Shown piece by piece: positions 27,440 to 36,433 of a DNA stretch of 55,194 nt (within the stretch, counting starts at the first letter, position 1; each line of letters opens with the position of its first letter). The notes below the pieces were generated by a model, which had not been told where the DNA came from, did not search any database, and worked only from the letters and a program-made list of their open reading frames with translations. Source of the DNA: Halobacteriales archaeon QH_8_64_26 (lineage in GTDB: Archaea > Halobacteriota > Halobacteria > Halobacteriales > Halococcaceae); contig PXRA01000088.1 of assembly GCA_003021725.1 (NCBI GenBank), positions 1 through 55,194 of the forward strand, written 5' to 3'. The position numbers were made by a program, and so were the translations under genes.

Positions 27440-28942
27440 TCAGTACCGGTACTCCGTGCCATCGGCGGTGTCCTCGATCTCGATGCCGATCGCGCGTAGT
27501 TCCTCGCGCAGCGCGTCGGCCCGATCGTACTCGCCGGCCTCCCGCGCGCGTTCGCGAGCGTCGAGCACCGTCTCGACGAGGTCGTCGGCGATCGAGACAT
27601 CGCCCTCTACTGCGCCGCTCGTGCCGAACTCCAATCCCAACACGCCCTCGCCGAAGTCCTCGAAGCCCTCGATCGCCCGTCTGAGTCCCCGGTAGTCGTA
27701 TTCGTCCCTCCCATCGAGGTGGCGATTGATGGCACCGGCGAGGGCGAGCAGTGCGGCCTGGCCCTCCCTGGTATCGAAGTCGTCGTTCAGCGCCGCAGTG
27801 AAGTCCGCGCGTGCGTTCTCGGCCGCCTTGCGCAGCTCCGGGTCCGCTACTTTCGTCCTGGCATCGGGACCGTCTACCGCCTCGATCGCGCGCCCGTGGG
27901 CCCGCGAGAGGTGCGAGAAGCGCTCTTCGGCTTCGGCGATCGCGTCCTCGCTGTAGGTCTGGGTGCTATTGTAGGCACCTGCGGTAAGGAAGGTTCGCAG
28001 GACGTTCGTGCCGTACTCGCTAATCGCCTCTTCGACGGCGATGAAGTTCCCGAGGCTCGAACTCATCTTTTCCTCACCCGTTTCGAAGAGATCGGCGTGC
28101 AGCCAGTAGCGGGCGAACTCGGTACCCGAGGCGGCTTCGCTCTGTGCGATCTCGTTTTCGTGGTGCGGGAAGACGAGGTCCCGACCGCCGACGTGGATGT
28201 CGATCGTCTCGCCGAGATGGGCCATACTCATCGCCGAGCACTCGATATGCCAGCCGGGTCTGCCCTCGCCCCACGGCGAGTCCCAGATCCGGCCTTCCGC
28301 CGATCTCTCGGCGGTGTCCTCGGACCCCTCGACGCCCGCATGGCGGTGTTCGGCTATCGCATCCGGCGAGACCCCGCCCGCTTTCCAGAGCGCGAAGTCC
28401 GCCGGGTGACGTTTCTCCCTGCGCTCCTCGGGGTCGCCCTGGGCTTCGATTTCCCCTACCTGCTGGTTCGAGAGCTTGCCATAGCCCTCGAAAGCGGTGA
28501 CGTCGAAGTACACTGATCCACCTGCCTCGTAGGCGTAGCCGCCCTCGATCAGCGCCTCGATCAACTCGATCACCTCCGGGACGTGTTCGGAGACCCGCGG
28601 GTAGACCGTTGCACGCCGGAGGTTGAGCCCGCGCATAGCCGAAAGCGTATGCGCGATGTAGGTTCGGGCGACCTCGCTTTCGCTCCCGCCGAGATCGTCC
28701 TCGCCGATCCGCGCGACGATCTTCTCGTTCACATCGGTAAAGTTCTCGACGTGGCGAACCTCATAGCCCAGATGCGAGAGCCAGCGGGCCATCACGTCGA
28801 CGTGGACCCATGAGCGCGCGTGACCGAGGTGGGGCGGGTCGGAGACCGTCAGGCCACAGTAGTACAACAGGACGTTCCCGGGATCGCGTGGCTCGAACGG
28901 TCGCTTCTCGCCGGTCAGCGTGTCGGTCACGCACAACGCCAT
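27440..28942 (-). CDS. cysS: Cysteinyl-tRNA synthetase
   Basis: The 500-aa class I aminoacyl-tRNA synthetase charges tRNA-Cys. The start is ATG 28942; the GTG just before it is less likely. [19 protein letters not shown] gives the zinc-ligand Cys and the HIGH-type motif (HLGH), [13 protein letters not shown] the second Cys, and [15 protein letters not shown] the His and Glu ligands. KMSSSLGNF is the KMSKS motif (about residue 270). The C-terminal helical anticodon-binding domain ends in [16 protein letters not shown]. Two acidic or polar insertions (GEDDLGGSE and [20 protein letters not shown]) look like halophilic surface loops. A phased 10-nt repeat lies 50-100 nt upstream. Confidence 0.96.
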   Translation of the reverse strand: MALCVTDTLTGEKRPFEPRDPGNVLLYYCGLTVSDPPHLGHARSWVHVDVMARWLSHLGYEVRHVENFTDVNEKIVARIGEDDLGGSESEVARTYIAHTLSAMRGLNLRRATVYPRVSEHVPEVIELIEALIEGGYAYEAGGSVYFDVTAFEGYGKLSNQQVGEIEAQGDPEERREKRHPADFALWKAGGVSPDAIAEHRHAGVEGSEDTAERSAEGRIWDSPWGEGRPGWHIECSAMSMAHLGETIDIHVGGRDLVFPHHENEIAQSEAASGTEFARYWLHADLFETGEEKMSSSLGNFIAVEEAISEYGTNVLRTFLTAGAYNSTQTYSEDAIAEAEERFSHLSRAHGRAIEAVDGPDARTKVADPELRKAAENARADFTAALNDDFDTREGQAALLALAGAINRHLDGRDEYDYRGLRRAIEGFEDFGEGVLGLEFGTSGAVEGDVSIADDLVETVLDARERAREAGEYDRADALREELRAIGIEIEDTADGTEYRY

Positions 28943-28990
28943 CACCCGGCTCTCTATCGGTGAGCGTACCTGAACCCATCGGAACCCAGT

Positions 28991-29040
28991 TCGATCCGAC
29001 CCATCCCGACTTGATCCGACTCGGTCCGACCTGATTCGAC
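28991..29040. repeat. Five-copy 10-nt repeat upstream of cysS
   Basis: Five consecutive 10-nt units, TCGATCCGAC, CCATCCCGAC, TTGATCCGAC, TCGGTCCGAC and CTGATTCGAC, end every 10 nt in CGAC. On the cysS strand each unit begins GTCG. They cover about 49-98 nt before the cysS start and sit on one face of the helix. Confidence 0.7.
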
Positions 29041-29107
29041 CCGACGCAGCCGACCGGGGGATCCAGTCGACCGATCGACCGCACGACCGAGCGGGGGACC
29101 GCAGGCC

Positions 29108-29986
29108 TCAGAGCCGGTCCCGCCCGCCGCTTGCCTCCTCCCGACGACTGTAGAAGAGGTAGGTAATCCCGAGCACCGCGACGCCGAGGCTCGCGATCCC
29201 GACGAGGCCGACGATCGTTGGCGACTCGGCGACCATCGACGCGACTACACCGTTCGAGGAACCGCCTGTCCCGGCGGCGTTCGCCCCATCGTTGCCCGCC
29301 CCGCTCGCGTTACTCGCGTTGCTCGCGTCGTTTTCGTTCGCCGCGGAGGCGTTACTCCCGTTCGTCACAGCGGTCGTCGTCCCGCCGTCGGTCGCGGGTG
29401 CAGTCGCGTTCGGAGCGATCTCGTAGCGGACCTGGACGGGACCGTCGGTTCCGCCTCCCGGACCACTCGCCGAGACTCGCAGGGCAAAGGATCGCACGCC
29501 CTGGGGATCCGGAACGGCGATCTCGGTGTTACTCACGTTCGCGATCCGGACGACGATCCGATCGCCCGGCCCGATCTTCCGGTAGACCGACTCGAGGCGG
29601 ACGATCAGCTCCGAGCTGTCCTCGCCCGTCGAAGCACGCACCGCGCCTAGCGAGACCGACCCGCTCGCGTTCGCCTTCTCGAGGTAGATCGCGACGTCCT
29701 TGCCGGTGACATTACTGATGTCACCCGAGAAATCCCGGTCGGCACCGAAGTCGATCGAGATCTGCTGGAGGCCATTGCGAACGATCGTATCGTTTCGCTC
29801 GGCGATGACAGTGACTGTATACCGCCCGTCGGCACCCGGTGCCCGCGGGTTTGTGTACGTCGCGCTACTGTCACCATCGAGAGCGGCCGTCGGTACCGGC
29901 AGCGCCGCTACGACGACGCCGAAGATAACGAGACCGAGAACGCCGAGAAGCGCCGGCCGAGCGAAGCGGGAGCGGTGGGTGTCCAT
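29108..29986 (-). CDS. Secreted or cell-surface protein with signal peptide and C-terminal membrane anchor
   Basis: With ATG 29986 the product is 292 aa. It begins MDTHRSRFARPALLGVLGLV, a positively charged N-terminus and hydrophobic core ending near AALPVPTAALDG, so it should be exported by Sec. The outside domain is beta-rich with many N-x-S/T sites (ERNDTIVRNG, SNVTGKD, KANASGS, ANVSNTE). A linker of Asn, Ser, Ala and Gly (TNGSNASAANENDASNASNAS) leads to one membrane segment (TIVGLVGIASLGVAVLGITYLF) and a short basic tail (YSRREEASGGRDRL). The topology is like many haloarchaeal envelope proteins, anchored at the C-terminus. The ligand or role is unknown. Confidence 0.72.
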   Translation of the reverse strand: MDTHRSRFARPALLGVLGLVIFGVVVAALPVPTAALDGDSSATYTNPRAPGADGRYTVTVIAERNDTIVRNGLQQISIDFGADRDFSGDISNVTGKDVAIYLEKANASGSVSLGAVRASTGEDSSELIVRLESVYRKIGPGDRIVVRIANVSNTEIAVPDPQGVRSFALRVSASGPGGGTDGPVQVRYEIAPNATAPATDGGTTTAVTNGSNASAANENDASNASNASGAGNDGANAAGTGGSSNGVVASMVAESPTIVGLVGIASLGVAVLGITYLFYSRREEASGGRDRL

Positions 29987-30009
29987 ATCGGTTTCGGGCC
30001 CGATATGGG

Positions 30010-30019
30010 AATAAATATT
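30010..30019 (-). promoter_or_regulatory. TATA-like box for the surface protein
   Basis: Minus-strand AATATTTATT lies about 29 nt before ATG 29986, supporting that start and a leaderless or nearly leaderless transcript. Confidence 0.55.
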
Positions 30020-30248
30020 CGTTTCTTTATTCGAGGAATTATGTCGCACGACTCGATCAGGTCAGCACTACTGAGAAAGAGACGGTCGCCACCGCCGGGC
30101 GTAACCGATACCTACCGTCGGGTACCGGGCGCTCGGTGCATCGGCTCGGAGAACCGACGCTCCCCGACCGAGTCCCGTCGGCGAACCCGCCCCGCTATCG
30201 GGAAGTAGCCGACGAGTAGTGAAGAACGTCCGCTCACCCAGTCGGGAC

Positions 30249-31580
30249 ATGGGTTCGACCGACGAGACCGCGGACGACACTGCCGAGGAGATCGCCGACG
30301 ACACGGACGAGGCTCGGGACACGGCAGCCGAAGGAGAGGGCATCGCCCCCACAGCGGACTACGGTGCTGCAGGGGAGGAGAGACCGGAGCGAGAGGAGAG
30401 CACCCACTGGAGCGAGTTGGGAAACGGCGTGGGCGAGGCGAAAGCCGAAAGCGGATCGGCAGCCGATCAGGACGAGGCGGACGGTGAGGGCCCTGCCGAA
30501 CCGACGGGGTCGGGCGCGGACACAGACGCGGGCATCGAGGAGTCGACCACCAGCGGCACGATGACCGACGAGGAACTCGCCGCGATCGTCGAGGACCTAG
30601 AGACCTCGATCACGGTCGTCGGCTGTGGTGGGGCCGGTTCGAACACGGTCACCCGCATGAGTAGGGCAGGCATCGAGGGCGCGACGCTCGTCGCGGCGAA
30701 CACCGACGCCCAGCACCTCGCCGAGCAAGCCCGCGCGGATTCGAAGCTCCTGCTCGGCCGACGGCGTGCCGGCGGGCGCGGTGCCGGTGCGGATCCCGAT
30801 GTCGGCGAGGACGCCGCCGAGGAGACCATCGAGGACGTCATCGACGCCGTTCGCGACGAGGACATGGTCTTCGTCACAGCGGGACTGGGCGGCGGTACCG
30901 GGACGGGAGCAGCGCCCGTGATCGCCGAGGCCGCCCGGGACGCTGGCGCGCTTACGGTCGCGGTCGTCACGATGCCCTTCGCGGCGGAGGGAACCGAACG
31001 CCGGACGAACGCCGATAGCGGCCTCGAAGCGCTGCGATCGGTGACCGATACGGTGATCGTGGTCCCGAACGACCGCCTGCTCGACGTCGCGGGTGACGTG
31101 CCCCTCAGGGAGGCCTTCGAGATCGCCGATCGCGTTCTGGAGCGGGGCGTGACGGGGATGACCGAACTGGTGACGAAACCCGGGCTGGTGAACGTCGACT
31201 TCGCGGACGTCCGGACGATCATGGAAGACGGCGGCGTCGCGATGATCGGGCTGGGTGAGTCCCGGATGAACAACGGCGATCACTCGATCTGGTCGGCGCT
31301 TCGCTCGCCGCTCTTAGATGTGGAGTTCGAGGGGGCGAACGCCGCGCTGATCAACGTCGTCGGCGGTCCGGCGATGACGATCGAGCAAGCAGAGGGGATC
31401 GTCGAGGAGATCCACGACCGGATCAGCGCCGACGCACGCATCATCTGGGGCGCGTCGGTCGATCCGGCGCTCGAGGGGACCATCGAGACGATGGTAGTCG
31501 TCACCGGCGTCGAGTCCCCCCAGATCTACGGCCAGCGCGGGAGCGAACGCGATGGGGACGATCTCGATGTCTTGGAGTAA
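30249..31580 (+). CDS. ftsZ: Cell-division protein FtsZ (FtsZ2-type) with a long acidic N-terminal extension
   Basis: The 443-aa protein (ATG 30249; an in-frame GTG lies at 30219) has a full tubulin-like GTPase domain: [15 protein letters not shown] (about residue 123), [35 protein letters not shown] with the GTP signature (about 214), and the T7-loop [20 protein letters not shown] with the catalytic Asp. The [18 protein letters not shown] and [11 protein letters not shown] segments resemble haloarchaeal FtsZ2. FtsZ2 acts with FtsZ1 at mid-cell in Haloferax constriction. The first 100 or so residues are acidic, low-complexity and much longer than in other FtsZ2 proteins I know; an internal ATG at 30561 would give a more usual length. 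Confidence 0.92.
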   Translation: MGSTDETADDTAEEIADDTDEARDTAAEGEGIAPTADYGAAGEERPEREESTHWSELGNGVGEAKAESGSAADQDEADGEGPAEPTGSGADTDAGIEESTTSGTMTDEELAAIVEDLETSITVVGCGGAGSNTVTRMSRAGIEGATLVAANTDAQHLAEQARADSKLLLGRRRAGGRGAGADPDVGEDAAEETIEDVIDAVRDEDMVFVTAGLGGGTGTGAAPVIAEAARDAGALTVAVVTMPFAAEGTERRTNADSGLEALRSVTDTVIVVPNDRLLDVAGDVPLREAFEIADRVLERGVTGMTELVTKPGLVNVDFADVRTIMEDGGVAMIGLGESRMNNGDHSIWSALRSPLLDVEFEGANAALINVVGGPAMTIEQAEGIVEEIHDRISADARIIWGASVDPALEGTIETMVVVTGVESPQIYGQRGSERDGDDLDVLE

Positions 31581-31778
31581 TCCCCTCTAGAAGCCCTCGC
31601 CGCCGGACGTCGAACGTGCCGAACCGAACCGCCGTCGGAGCGCTCTGCTATGAACCGGCGAACGAACGATAGTAGCGAGCTGGTACTTTTTGATCGTCCA
31701 TCGCTATCTTGTTCGAATCGGGTAGGAAATATTATCATCAATACGGTAGCGGTAAGTACCGTTTACAGTGAGGCGACG

Positions 31779-32090
31779 GTGTTCCCGGAGGAAGGGATCA
31801 ACTGGATAGTAAACGTGAGGACCGCGTTCCCCAAGCGGGCGCTAACGGCGGCCGACGCGGAGCGACTACGGGCGCGCGAGGCGACCGAGATGATCGTCCG
31901 CCTCGATCCGCCTGAAGCGATGGAGCGCCAAGGCGGTGTGCACAGAGCCTTGCTGCTGACCGACGGGACCCTCTTCGAGCTAGAGTACACCGGCCAGGAG
32001 TGGACCCGGCAGGTGCGCAGCGCCGAGGCCGGGCGAGTCGAGCTACTCGATGCCGTGATGGCGGACGTCGCCGAGCGACGCAGTCCTTGA
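31779..32090 (+). CDS. Small hypothetical protein
   Basis: With GTG 31779 the product is 103 aa: MFPEEGINWIVNVRTAFPKR, then ALTAADAERLRAREATEMIV, RLDPPEAMERQGGVHRALLL and TDGTLFELEYTGQEWTRQVR. The frame opens at ATG 31650, but the extra residues (LVLFDRPSLSCSNRVGNIII) are unlike a halophilic protein and a TATA-like AAATATTATC at about 31728-31737 lies inside it, so the shorter form is preferred. The start is uncertain. The family is not recognised; alternating strands and one helix suggest a small alpha-beta domain. It follows ftsZ by about 200 nt on the same strand. Confidence 0.5.
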   Translation: MFPEEGINWIVNVRTAFPKRALTAADAERLRAREATEMIVRLDPPEAMERQGGVHRALLLTDGTLFELEYTGQEWTRQVRSAEAGRVELLDAVMADVAERRSP

Positions 32091-32148
32091 GCGGGGAGAA
32101 GTAGCTCACGAACTCACGAACGGGCGTGTGCAGGCACAAGTCACTCCC

Positions 32149-32670
32149 TCAGTCCGGGACCGTTTCGAGCGCGCTCTCGACGAGGCGGAGGGCTGTGGGA
32201 CCGTCACGACGGGTGACAACGACCACGAGCGCCCGCCCCGCAAACCCGGCGGCCACCGGCGCGAGGTCCTCGACGGCGAGACGACCGAGCACTCGGGAGA
32301 GAACTCGTCCATCCACCGCGCCCGTCACGAGGATCGCGGTCTCGGTGCCGGTTCCCGGGAGGAGCGCGTGCTCGCCGACCCGAAGCAGCGGGGTGTCCGT
32401 CGTCTCCTCGCCTTCCGCCTCGCCGCTCTCGGGGCCGGCTGTGCGTTCGCCGAACCCGCTTCGTATCGTCACGCGCGCCTCGCGGGCGCTCTCCTTGTGG
32501 TCCGGCAGCGCCTCGGCGTACCGGCCGAGCGCGGCGACGACGGCGCCGTGTTCGCCCTCGACGTCTAAGAGACGGGCAGCGGCGGCGTAGTTCACCACGC
32601 CCGCCCGCAGCGCTTCGTGGAGAAAGGGGCGGCGACGGATCGCGGCTCTGGTCTCGGCGGCGAGTGTCAC
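32149..32670 (-). CDS. Hypothetical haloarchaeal protein with N-terminal helical domain
   Basis: With GTG 32670 (MTLAAETRAAIRRRPFLHEALRAGVVNYAAAARLLD) the product is 173 aa; the frame extends to 32745 with residues that are not family-like. The N-terminal helical region, including HEALRAGVVNYAAAARLLDVEGEHGAVVAALGRYAE, looks like a small DNA- or protein-binding bundle. After an acidic linker (GPESGEAEGEETTDT) the C-terminal half is alpha-beta (TAILVTGAVDGRVLSRVLGRL and GRALVVVVTRRDGPTALRL) and resembles an ACT-like fold. I believe it belongs to an unnamed haloarchaeal DUF family. It is 88 nt downstream of the next gene, on the same strand. Confidence 0.65.
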   Translation of the reverse strand: MTLAAETRAAIRRRPFLHEALRAGVVNYAAAARLLDVEGEHGAVVAALGRYAEALPDHKESAREARVTIRSGFGERTAGPESGEAEGEETTDTPLLRVGEHALLPGTGTETAILVTGAVDGRVLSRVLGRLAVEDLAPVAAGFAGRALVVVVTRRDGPTALRLVESALETVPD

Positions 32671-32758
32671 GGCAGGCTCACAGCCCGAAAACGGACACGG
32701 AACCGAAAAATCGATCGCTGGTTCGACGCTGCGGTCGCCGCCCAAAGACGAACACCGG

Positions 32759-33391
32759 TCAGCGAAGCGAGACGTAGCCGGCGACGACCGCGCCGACGAG
32801 CACGGCGACCGCCCCTACCAGTAGCAGCGGACTGTCGATAGTCACGACGGCGAGCACGGCGAGGAGGACAACGAGAACGCCGAGCGCCGCTGCCGGTCTC
32901 CCGACCCCATCGCGGCCTCCGAACACGCCCGCCGACAGGACGTCTCCCGATCCGGCGGAGCCCGACGATCCCGAGGGATTCGCGCCCGAACCCGAGCCCA
33001 GCCGCGAGCCGTGCTCGCGGTTCGCCGGCTTGCCGAGCGCGGCGTCGACCTCGACCGGTGGTTTGGTCGGTCGGACGGCCCGCAGCGACAAATCGACGTA
33101 GCGGGTTTCCGCACCGTAGGCGGCGGCCACCTTCAGCCGGCCCGATACCGAACGCTCGTCGTCGTGGACGGCCACTGGAATCCGTTTGGTGGCTCCGGGC
33201 CGGAGGTGGTGGTTGATCCCCTCGACCGACGCGGCCTCCGAGAGGGCGTCGTCGAGGTGGACGTGAACGTGGACGGCCTCGCCGTGGTTTTCGAGTTCGA
33301 TGTCGAACGATCCCGTGGTCTCGAAGCCGTCGGGGGTCTCGACGGAGTGGAGGCGAGTGCGGTTGATGGCCACGGTCAGCGTATCGGACAC
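32759..33391 (-). CDS. Hypothetical membrane-anchored protein
   Basis: The 210-aa protein starts at GTG 33391 (MSDTLTVAINRTRLHSVETPDGFETTG). Residues 1-110 form a beta-rich domain (SFDIELENHGEAVHVHVHLDD, IPVAVHDDERSVSGRLKVAAAYG) like a small immunoglobulin-type or CARDB-type fold. A Ser/Gly-rich linker (GSGSGANPSGSSGSAGSG) follows, then two membrane segments near the C-terminus (AAALGVLVVLLAVLAVV and LLLVGAVAVLVGAVVAGYVSL). There is no signal peptide, so the N-terminal domain should be cytoplasmic. Together with the next gene (32149-32670) it forms a likely pair. The function is unknown. Confidence 0.65.
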   Translation of the reverse strand: MSDTLTVAINRTRLHSVETPDGFETTGSFDIELENHGEAVHVHVHLDDALSEAASVEGINHHLRPGATKRIPVAVHDDERSVSGRLKVAAAYGAETRYVDLSLRAVRPTKPPVEVDAALGKPANREHGSRLGSGSGANPSGSSGSAGSGDVLSAGVFGGRDGVGRPAAALGVLVVLLAVLAVVTIDSPLLLVGAVAVLVGAVVAGYVSLR

Positions 33392-33514
33392 GGTAGTGTC
33401 CTCGATCGGTCGGCAGAAAAAGATTCAGGAACCGTTCGGGGGGACCAGAGCACGCTCGGTATCGCTCGGAGCCACTCGGAAGCGCTCGGGAGCCCAATCG
33501 AGCCGAAAGCGCTC

Positions 33515-33700
33515 TCAGGCCTCGCGCATGTCCGGCGGCAGGAGATTGGGGATCCCATCGGTGATCGGGTACTCCTCGCTACACTCCGTACAGACGAGCC
33601 GGCCTTCCGTGATCTCCTCGTCGGTGCGCTGGATAGCTTCGAGTTCGAGGGCGTGTTTGTCGAGCGGACAACAGATGATCTCCAGTAGCGACTCGTTCAT
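33515..33700 (-). CDS. Trm112-like methyltransferase activator
   Basis: The 61-aa protein MNESLLEIICCPLDKHALEL has the Trm112/YcaR zinc-ribbon-like layout: CCPLDK near residue 10, RLVCTECSEEYPI with the second Cys pair, and TDGIPNLLPPD, the family C-terminal motif. Trm112 proteins bind and stabilise several SAM-dependent methyltransferases that act on tRNA, rRNA and release factors; in Haloferax one such hub has been described. The length is normal for the archaeal family. The gene is single, between the hypothetical pair and the divergent haemoglobin gene. Confidence 0.88.
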   Translation of the reverse strand: MNESLLEIICCPLDKHALELEAIQRTDEEITEGRLVCTECSEEYPITDGIPNLLPPDMREA

Positions 33701-33825
33701 GCCTTACGATAGGAGCGATAGGACAAAAGCGTGCGGATACGCTCGGTAGCCGGTTCGACTTCTCGACCGTTTCCACAGGGGGAAAGAGGGCGTCCCGCTG
33801 GTCGAACACGTTCGACACAAGCTCT

Positions 33826-34257
33826 ATGTCCGAGCGAGCGACAGGCCGAGTCGTGACCGAAACATCAGCCGACCGCAGCGACAGTGGCGACACGACCGAT
33901 GACGGGACGCTCTACGAGCGACTCGGCGGCCACGAGGCAATTGCGAGCGTCGTCGACGAGTTCTACGACCGGATGCTCGACGACGAGCGCGTCGCGGGCT
34001 TCTTCGAGAACGTGGACATGGCCAGCCAGCGCGCCCACCAGACCCAATTTCTGAGCAGCGTCACCGGCGGCCCGGTCGAGTACAGCGGCGCGGATATGCG
34101 TGAGGCCCACGAGGGCATGGGCATCACCGACGAGGACTACGATGTCGTCGGCGCTCACCTCGATGCGAGCCTCGCTGACGCCGGCGTCGCGGACGCGGAC
34201 CGGGAGGCGGTCATGGAGGAAGTCGAAGCGCTCCGCGACCCGATCGTCGGCCGGTAG
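33826..34257 (+). CDS. Group 1 truncated haemoglobin
   Basis: The 143-aa protein has an N-terminal tail of about 25 residues (MSERATGRVVTETSADRSDS) before the globin core: LYERLGGHEAIASVVDEFYD, with the Phe-Tyr pair at B9-B10, VAGFFENVDMASQRAHQTQF (CD corner and E helix), SSVTGGPVEYSGADMREAHE with the proximal F8 His, and GMGITDEDYDVVGAHLDASL. This is the two-over-two fold of trHbN-type proteins, which bind O2 and detoxify nitric oxide. The E-helix Gln may stabilise bound ligand. It is transcribed away from the Trm112-like gene and towards purA. Confidence 0.9.
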   Translation: MSERATGRVVTETSADRSDSGDTTDDGTLYERLGGHEAIASVVDEFYDRMLDDERVAGFFENVDMASQRAHQTQFLSSVTGGPVEYSGADMREAHEGMGITDEDYDVVGAHLDASLADAGVADADREAVMEEVEALRDPIVGR

Positions 34258-34287
34258 CTCACGGAAGCCGGACACCGGGAGCGGTAG

Positions 34288-35679
34288 TTACTCCGAACGG
34301 CTGAACGGATCGTCGAGAACGATCGTCTGCTCGCGGCCGGGGCCGACGCCGATCGCGTCGATCGGGACCTCCACTTCGTTGCTCACGTACTCGACGTACG
34401 CGCGGGCGTTCTCGGGCAGGGCCTCGTAGCCCTCCTCGGCGACTCGCTCCCAGTCGGCGTCGGGCCAGCCCTCGAACTCCCGGTAGACCGGTTCACACCG
34501 GCTCCAGCGCTCGGTGCTCGCGGGAATCGCCTCGAGCGCCTCGCCCGCCAGGTCGTAGCGCTCACAGACCCGCACCGTCTCTAATGCCGCGAGGGTGTCG
34601 ACGTGGTTGATCGCGAGCCCCGAGAGGGAACTGACCCGGGCGGCGTGGCGCAACATAGGTAGGTCGAGCCAGCCGACGCGCCGTGGCCGTCCGGTGACGG
34701 TGCCGTACTCGCCGCCGGCCTCGCGGATCTCGGTCGCGAGGGTTTCCTCGTCCTCGGTGTCGTCGTCCGCGTCCCCCCCATTGGCCTCGTAGCCTGGGGT
34801 CTGGCCCTCGACGCCGCCCAGTTCCGTCGGCAGCGGGCCAGTACCGACCCGCGAGAGGTAGGCCTTTACGACGCCGACGATCGCGCCCTCGCCCACCACG
34901 GCGGGCCCGAGGCCAGTGCCTACCGCCGCTGCGCCGGCGGTCGGGTTCGAGGAGGTGACGAAGGGGTAGTTCCCGTGATCGATGTCGAGGACGGTGCCCT
35001 GGGCACCTTCGAAGAGGATCTCCTTTCCGGCCTCGCGTTCGTCTTCGAGGTAGGCCCCGGTGTTCACCGTCATCCCCTCCTCGCGGAGGCGCTCGCCGTA
35101 CCCCCGGTAGTCCTCATAGAGCCGGTCGACGTCGAAGGCGTCGCCGGTCTCGACGCCGAAGACCGACTCGGCGAGCGCGCGTTTCTGCGGGACGACGTAC
35201 TCCAGGCGACCCCGGAGAACCTCGGAGTCGAGGAGGTCCCCGATGCGGATCCCGCGGCGGCCGGCCTTGTCCTCGTAGGTCGGGCCGATCCCCCTACCTG
35301 TCGTCCCGGCGTCGAGTTGCTTGCCTTCCTTCGCGCGCTCCTCGATACCGTCGAGCTCGCGGTGGTAGGGGAAGATGACGTGGGCGCGGCGGGCGACCTT
35401 CAGATCGGGATCGAGCCCGCGCTCGCGGAGTGCGTCGAGTTCCGAAAGGAGAGTCTCGGGATTGATCACGCAGCCGTTCCCGAGGACGCCGACCTTGCCC
35501 CGGACCGCGCCGCTCGGGACGAGCGAGAGTTTGTACTCCTGGTTATCGTTGACGACGGTGTGGCCGGCGTTGTCCCCACCTTGGTACCGGACGACGACGT
35601 CGGCGCTCTCGCTCCAGCGATCGACGATCCCGCCCTTGCCCTCGTCGCCCAACTGCGAGCCGACGATCGTCACGACCAT
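34288..35679 (-). CDS. purA: Adenylosuccinate synthetase
   Basis: The 463-aa enzyme makes adenylosuccinate from IMP, aspartate and GTP in AMP synthesis. The start is ATG 35679 (MVVTIVGSQLGDEGKGGIVD), nine residues inside the open frame, because the family begins at this strand. Motifs: GDEGKGGIVDRW (catalytic Asp and GTP loop), YQGGDNAGHTVV (catalytic His), GTTGRGIGPTYEDKAGRRGI, FEGAQGTVLDIDHGNYPFVT and GRPRRVGWLDLPMLRHA. An acidic insertion of about 25 residues (ANGGDADDDTEDEETLATE) occurs before the GTVTGRPRR motif, probably a surface loop specific to halophiles. It is a single gene, converging with the haemoglobin. Confidence 0.95.
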   Translation of the reverse strand: MVVTIVGSQLGDEGKGGIVDRWSESADVVVRYQGGDNAGHTVVNDNQEYKLSLVPSGAVRGKVGVLGNGCVINPETLLSELDALRERGLDPDLKVARRAHVIFPYHRELDGIEERAKEGKQLDAGTTGRGIGPTYEDKAGRRGIRIGDLLDSEVLRGRLEYVVPQKRALAESVFGVETGDAFDVDRLYEDYRGYGERLREEGMTVNTGAYLEDEREAGKEILFEGAQGTVLDIDHGNYPFVTSSNPTAGAAAVGTGLGPAVVGEGAIVGVVKAYLSRVGTGPLPTELGGVEGQTPGYEANGGDADDDTEDEETLATEIREAGGEYGTVTGRPRRVGWLDLPMLRHAARVSSLSGLAINHVDTLAALETVRVCERYDLAGEALEAIPASTERWSRCEPVYREFEGWPDADWERVAEEGYEALPENARAYVEYVSNEVEVPIDAIGVGPGREQTIVLDDPFSRSE

Positions 35680-35936
35680 GCCGTCGGGTTTCCCCGCCCG
35701 ATCCATACCGATTACGATCCGCCACTTCGCTCTCGGCGTTCGGAGCCATCCGCTGCCGGCGTCTTCCCCCTCCTCGCCGCGACCGTGATCGAGCCATGAC
35801 CGCGAGCCGGAGCGGCCACGGATGGTCGGGACGGCCGGAGCAACTATACATGAGTCGAACGAACTGATGAGCGAGAGGAGTTAACTGAAGGCGGTTCGGG
35901 AGAGACATGCCGGTTTTTGAGACTCGGAGGGTAACA

Positions 35937-35944
35937 TTTAAAAA
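35937..35944 (+). promoter_or_regulatory. TATA box of the small HTH regulator
   Basis: TTTAAAAA is centred about 29 nt before ATG 35970. It makes the shorter ORF start the better choice over ATG 35907. Confidence 0.65.
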
Positions 35945-35969
35945 CATCAACTACGAGTTAACAAGTGCC

Positions 35970-36275
35970 ATGATAGATAGGCTTGAGAAAGAGGTAGACA
36001 TGCTCGAACGCCATCTGGAGGTTCTCCGGATGGTGATCGACAGCGAGCCGATCGGGATCGTGAAGATGTCGAACGAGACCGGCTACCCTCACCACAAGGT
36101 CCGCTACTCGCTTCGCGTGCTCGAAGAAGAGACGCTGATCGAACCCTCCAGTCAGGGTGCGATCACTACCGACCGCACCCCCGAGTTCGTCGACGAACTC
36201 GACGAGAAGGTCGATACCGTCGTCGAGAAGCTCGAAGGGATGAAAATCGAGAACGCCGCCGAGATCGAGTCATAA
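35970..36275 (+). CDS. Small HTH transcriptional regulator
   Basis: With ATG 35970 the protein is 101 aa: MIDRLEKEVDMLERHLEVLR forms an amphipathic coiled helix, then MVIDSEPIGIVKMSNETGYP and HHKVRYSLRVLEEETLIEPS form a winged-helix DNA-binding domain, and DELDEKVDTVVEKLEGMKIE a C-terminal helix suited to dimer formation. The frame begins at 35907, but the TATA-like TTTAAAAA at 35937 supports the shorter form. The type is common and highly conserved in haloarchaea. Targets are unknown. The neighbour downstream is the UlaG-like hydrolase. Confidence 0.8.
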   Translation: MIDRLEKEVDMLERHLEVLRMVIDSEPIGIVKMSNETGYPHHKVRYSLRVLEEETLIEPSSQGAITTDRTPEFVDELDEKVDTVVEKLEGMKIENAAEIES

Positions 36276-36433
36276 CGGAATCGTCGGCAACCGTCATCCT
36301 CCGGCTGCTCCCCGACGACCCAGTGGTTCGTCCATCGATTCCGGACATGGGTCGTAGGTCGGCGGGAAGGAGAAACGGTCGGCGGGGGGACGATCGGCAC
36401 AACACCTTAGACCGGCCCGATCCGAGCCGGGGC

